DNA of 7,322 nt, taken from the NCBI GenBank assembly GCA_013003515.1, contig JABDIW010000085.1, forward strand, positions 1-7,322, read 5' to 3'. The position numbers and the translations under genes are program-made. This document shows positions 7,276-7,322 of the stretch, piece by piece (within the stretch, counting starts at the first letter, position 1; each line of letters starts with the position of its first letter). The stretch is from Acidimicrobiia bacterium (lineage in GTDB: Bacteria; Actinomycetota; Acidimicrobiia; Spongiisociales; UBA5794). The notes beneath the pieces were generated by a model. It was not told the DNA's origin and did not search any database. It saw only the letters and a program-made list of their open reading frames with translations.

Positions 7276-7322
7276 GTTCCGAGTGCTTCGACCATCGCCG
7301 ACCCCAGATCGGTCGGCGTCGG
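7272..7322 (-). CDS. C-terminal end of an unidentified gene (16 codons and stop)
   Basis: In a second minus-strand frame the window edge reads PTPTDLGSAMVEALGT followed by TGA at 7272-7274. The wording looks like the end of a soluble protein, with a short amphipathic helix, rather than random sequence. Too little is present to name a family. It overlaps the proposed CTG start of the esterase gene by 4 nt (CTGA), which suggests that the two form an operon. Confidence 0.5.
   Translation of the reverse strand, partial: PTPTDLGSAMVEALGT

Overview
The window looks like ordinary chromosome from a high-GC actinobacterium. Three signs suggest an uncultured Acidimicrobiia-like lineage rather than a mycobacterium or streptomycete. 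These are strong G/C bias at third codon positions, lipoproteins with Thr-rich linkers, and a ChoD-like GMC oxidase beside an E. coli-type dimeric NADP-isocitrate dehydrogenase. This placement is inferred from gene style only; no rRNA or phylogenetic marker was available.

Layout from left to right: (1) positions 1-576, plus strand, the C-terminal part of a GMC-family (ChoD/cholesterol-oxidase-like) flavoprotein whose 5' end lies outside the window; (2) positions 580-5216, minus strand, a tightly packed run transcribed right to left: purN, purH, folD, icd and a small rhodanese-like lipoprotein. Junctions are a 4-nt ATGA overlap (purN/purH), 1 nt (purH/folD), 33 nt (folD/icd) and a 1-nt TGATG overlap (icd/rhodanese); (3) positions 5283-5795, minus strand, a DUF402/FomD-type protein 66 nt upstream of purN, possibly the first gene of the same transcript; (4) positions 5865-6317, plus strand, a four-helix membrane protein divergent from the DUF402 gene; (5) positions 6319-7275, minus strand, a secreted LpqC/PHB-depolymerase-like esterase lipoprotein; (6) positions 7272-7322, minus strand, the last 16 codons of an unidentified gene.

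Functionally the central run links purine synthesis to one-carbon metabolism. PurN and the AICAR-transformylase half of PurH both consume 10-formyl-THF. FolD makes 10-formyl-THF from 5,10-methylene-THF and yields NADPH, and Icd is another NADPH source and a TCA enzyme. The terminal rhodanese lipoprotein is the odd member, since it is predicted to sit outside the membrane.

The window is almost entirely coding. The longest gene-free stretches are 69 nt (5796-5864) and 66 nt (5217-5282), so there is no gap over 300 bases. I see no tRNA, rRNA, CRISPR array, IS element, integrase, attachment site or replication origin. I do not see a convincing undescribed system. The best leads are small: a perfect palindrome holding the stop codons of two convergent genes, a probable CTG start on the esterase lipoprotein, a probable leaderless DUF402 mRNA, and the rhodanese lipoprotein coupled to icd.
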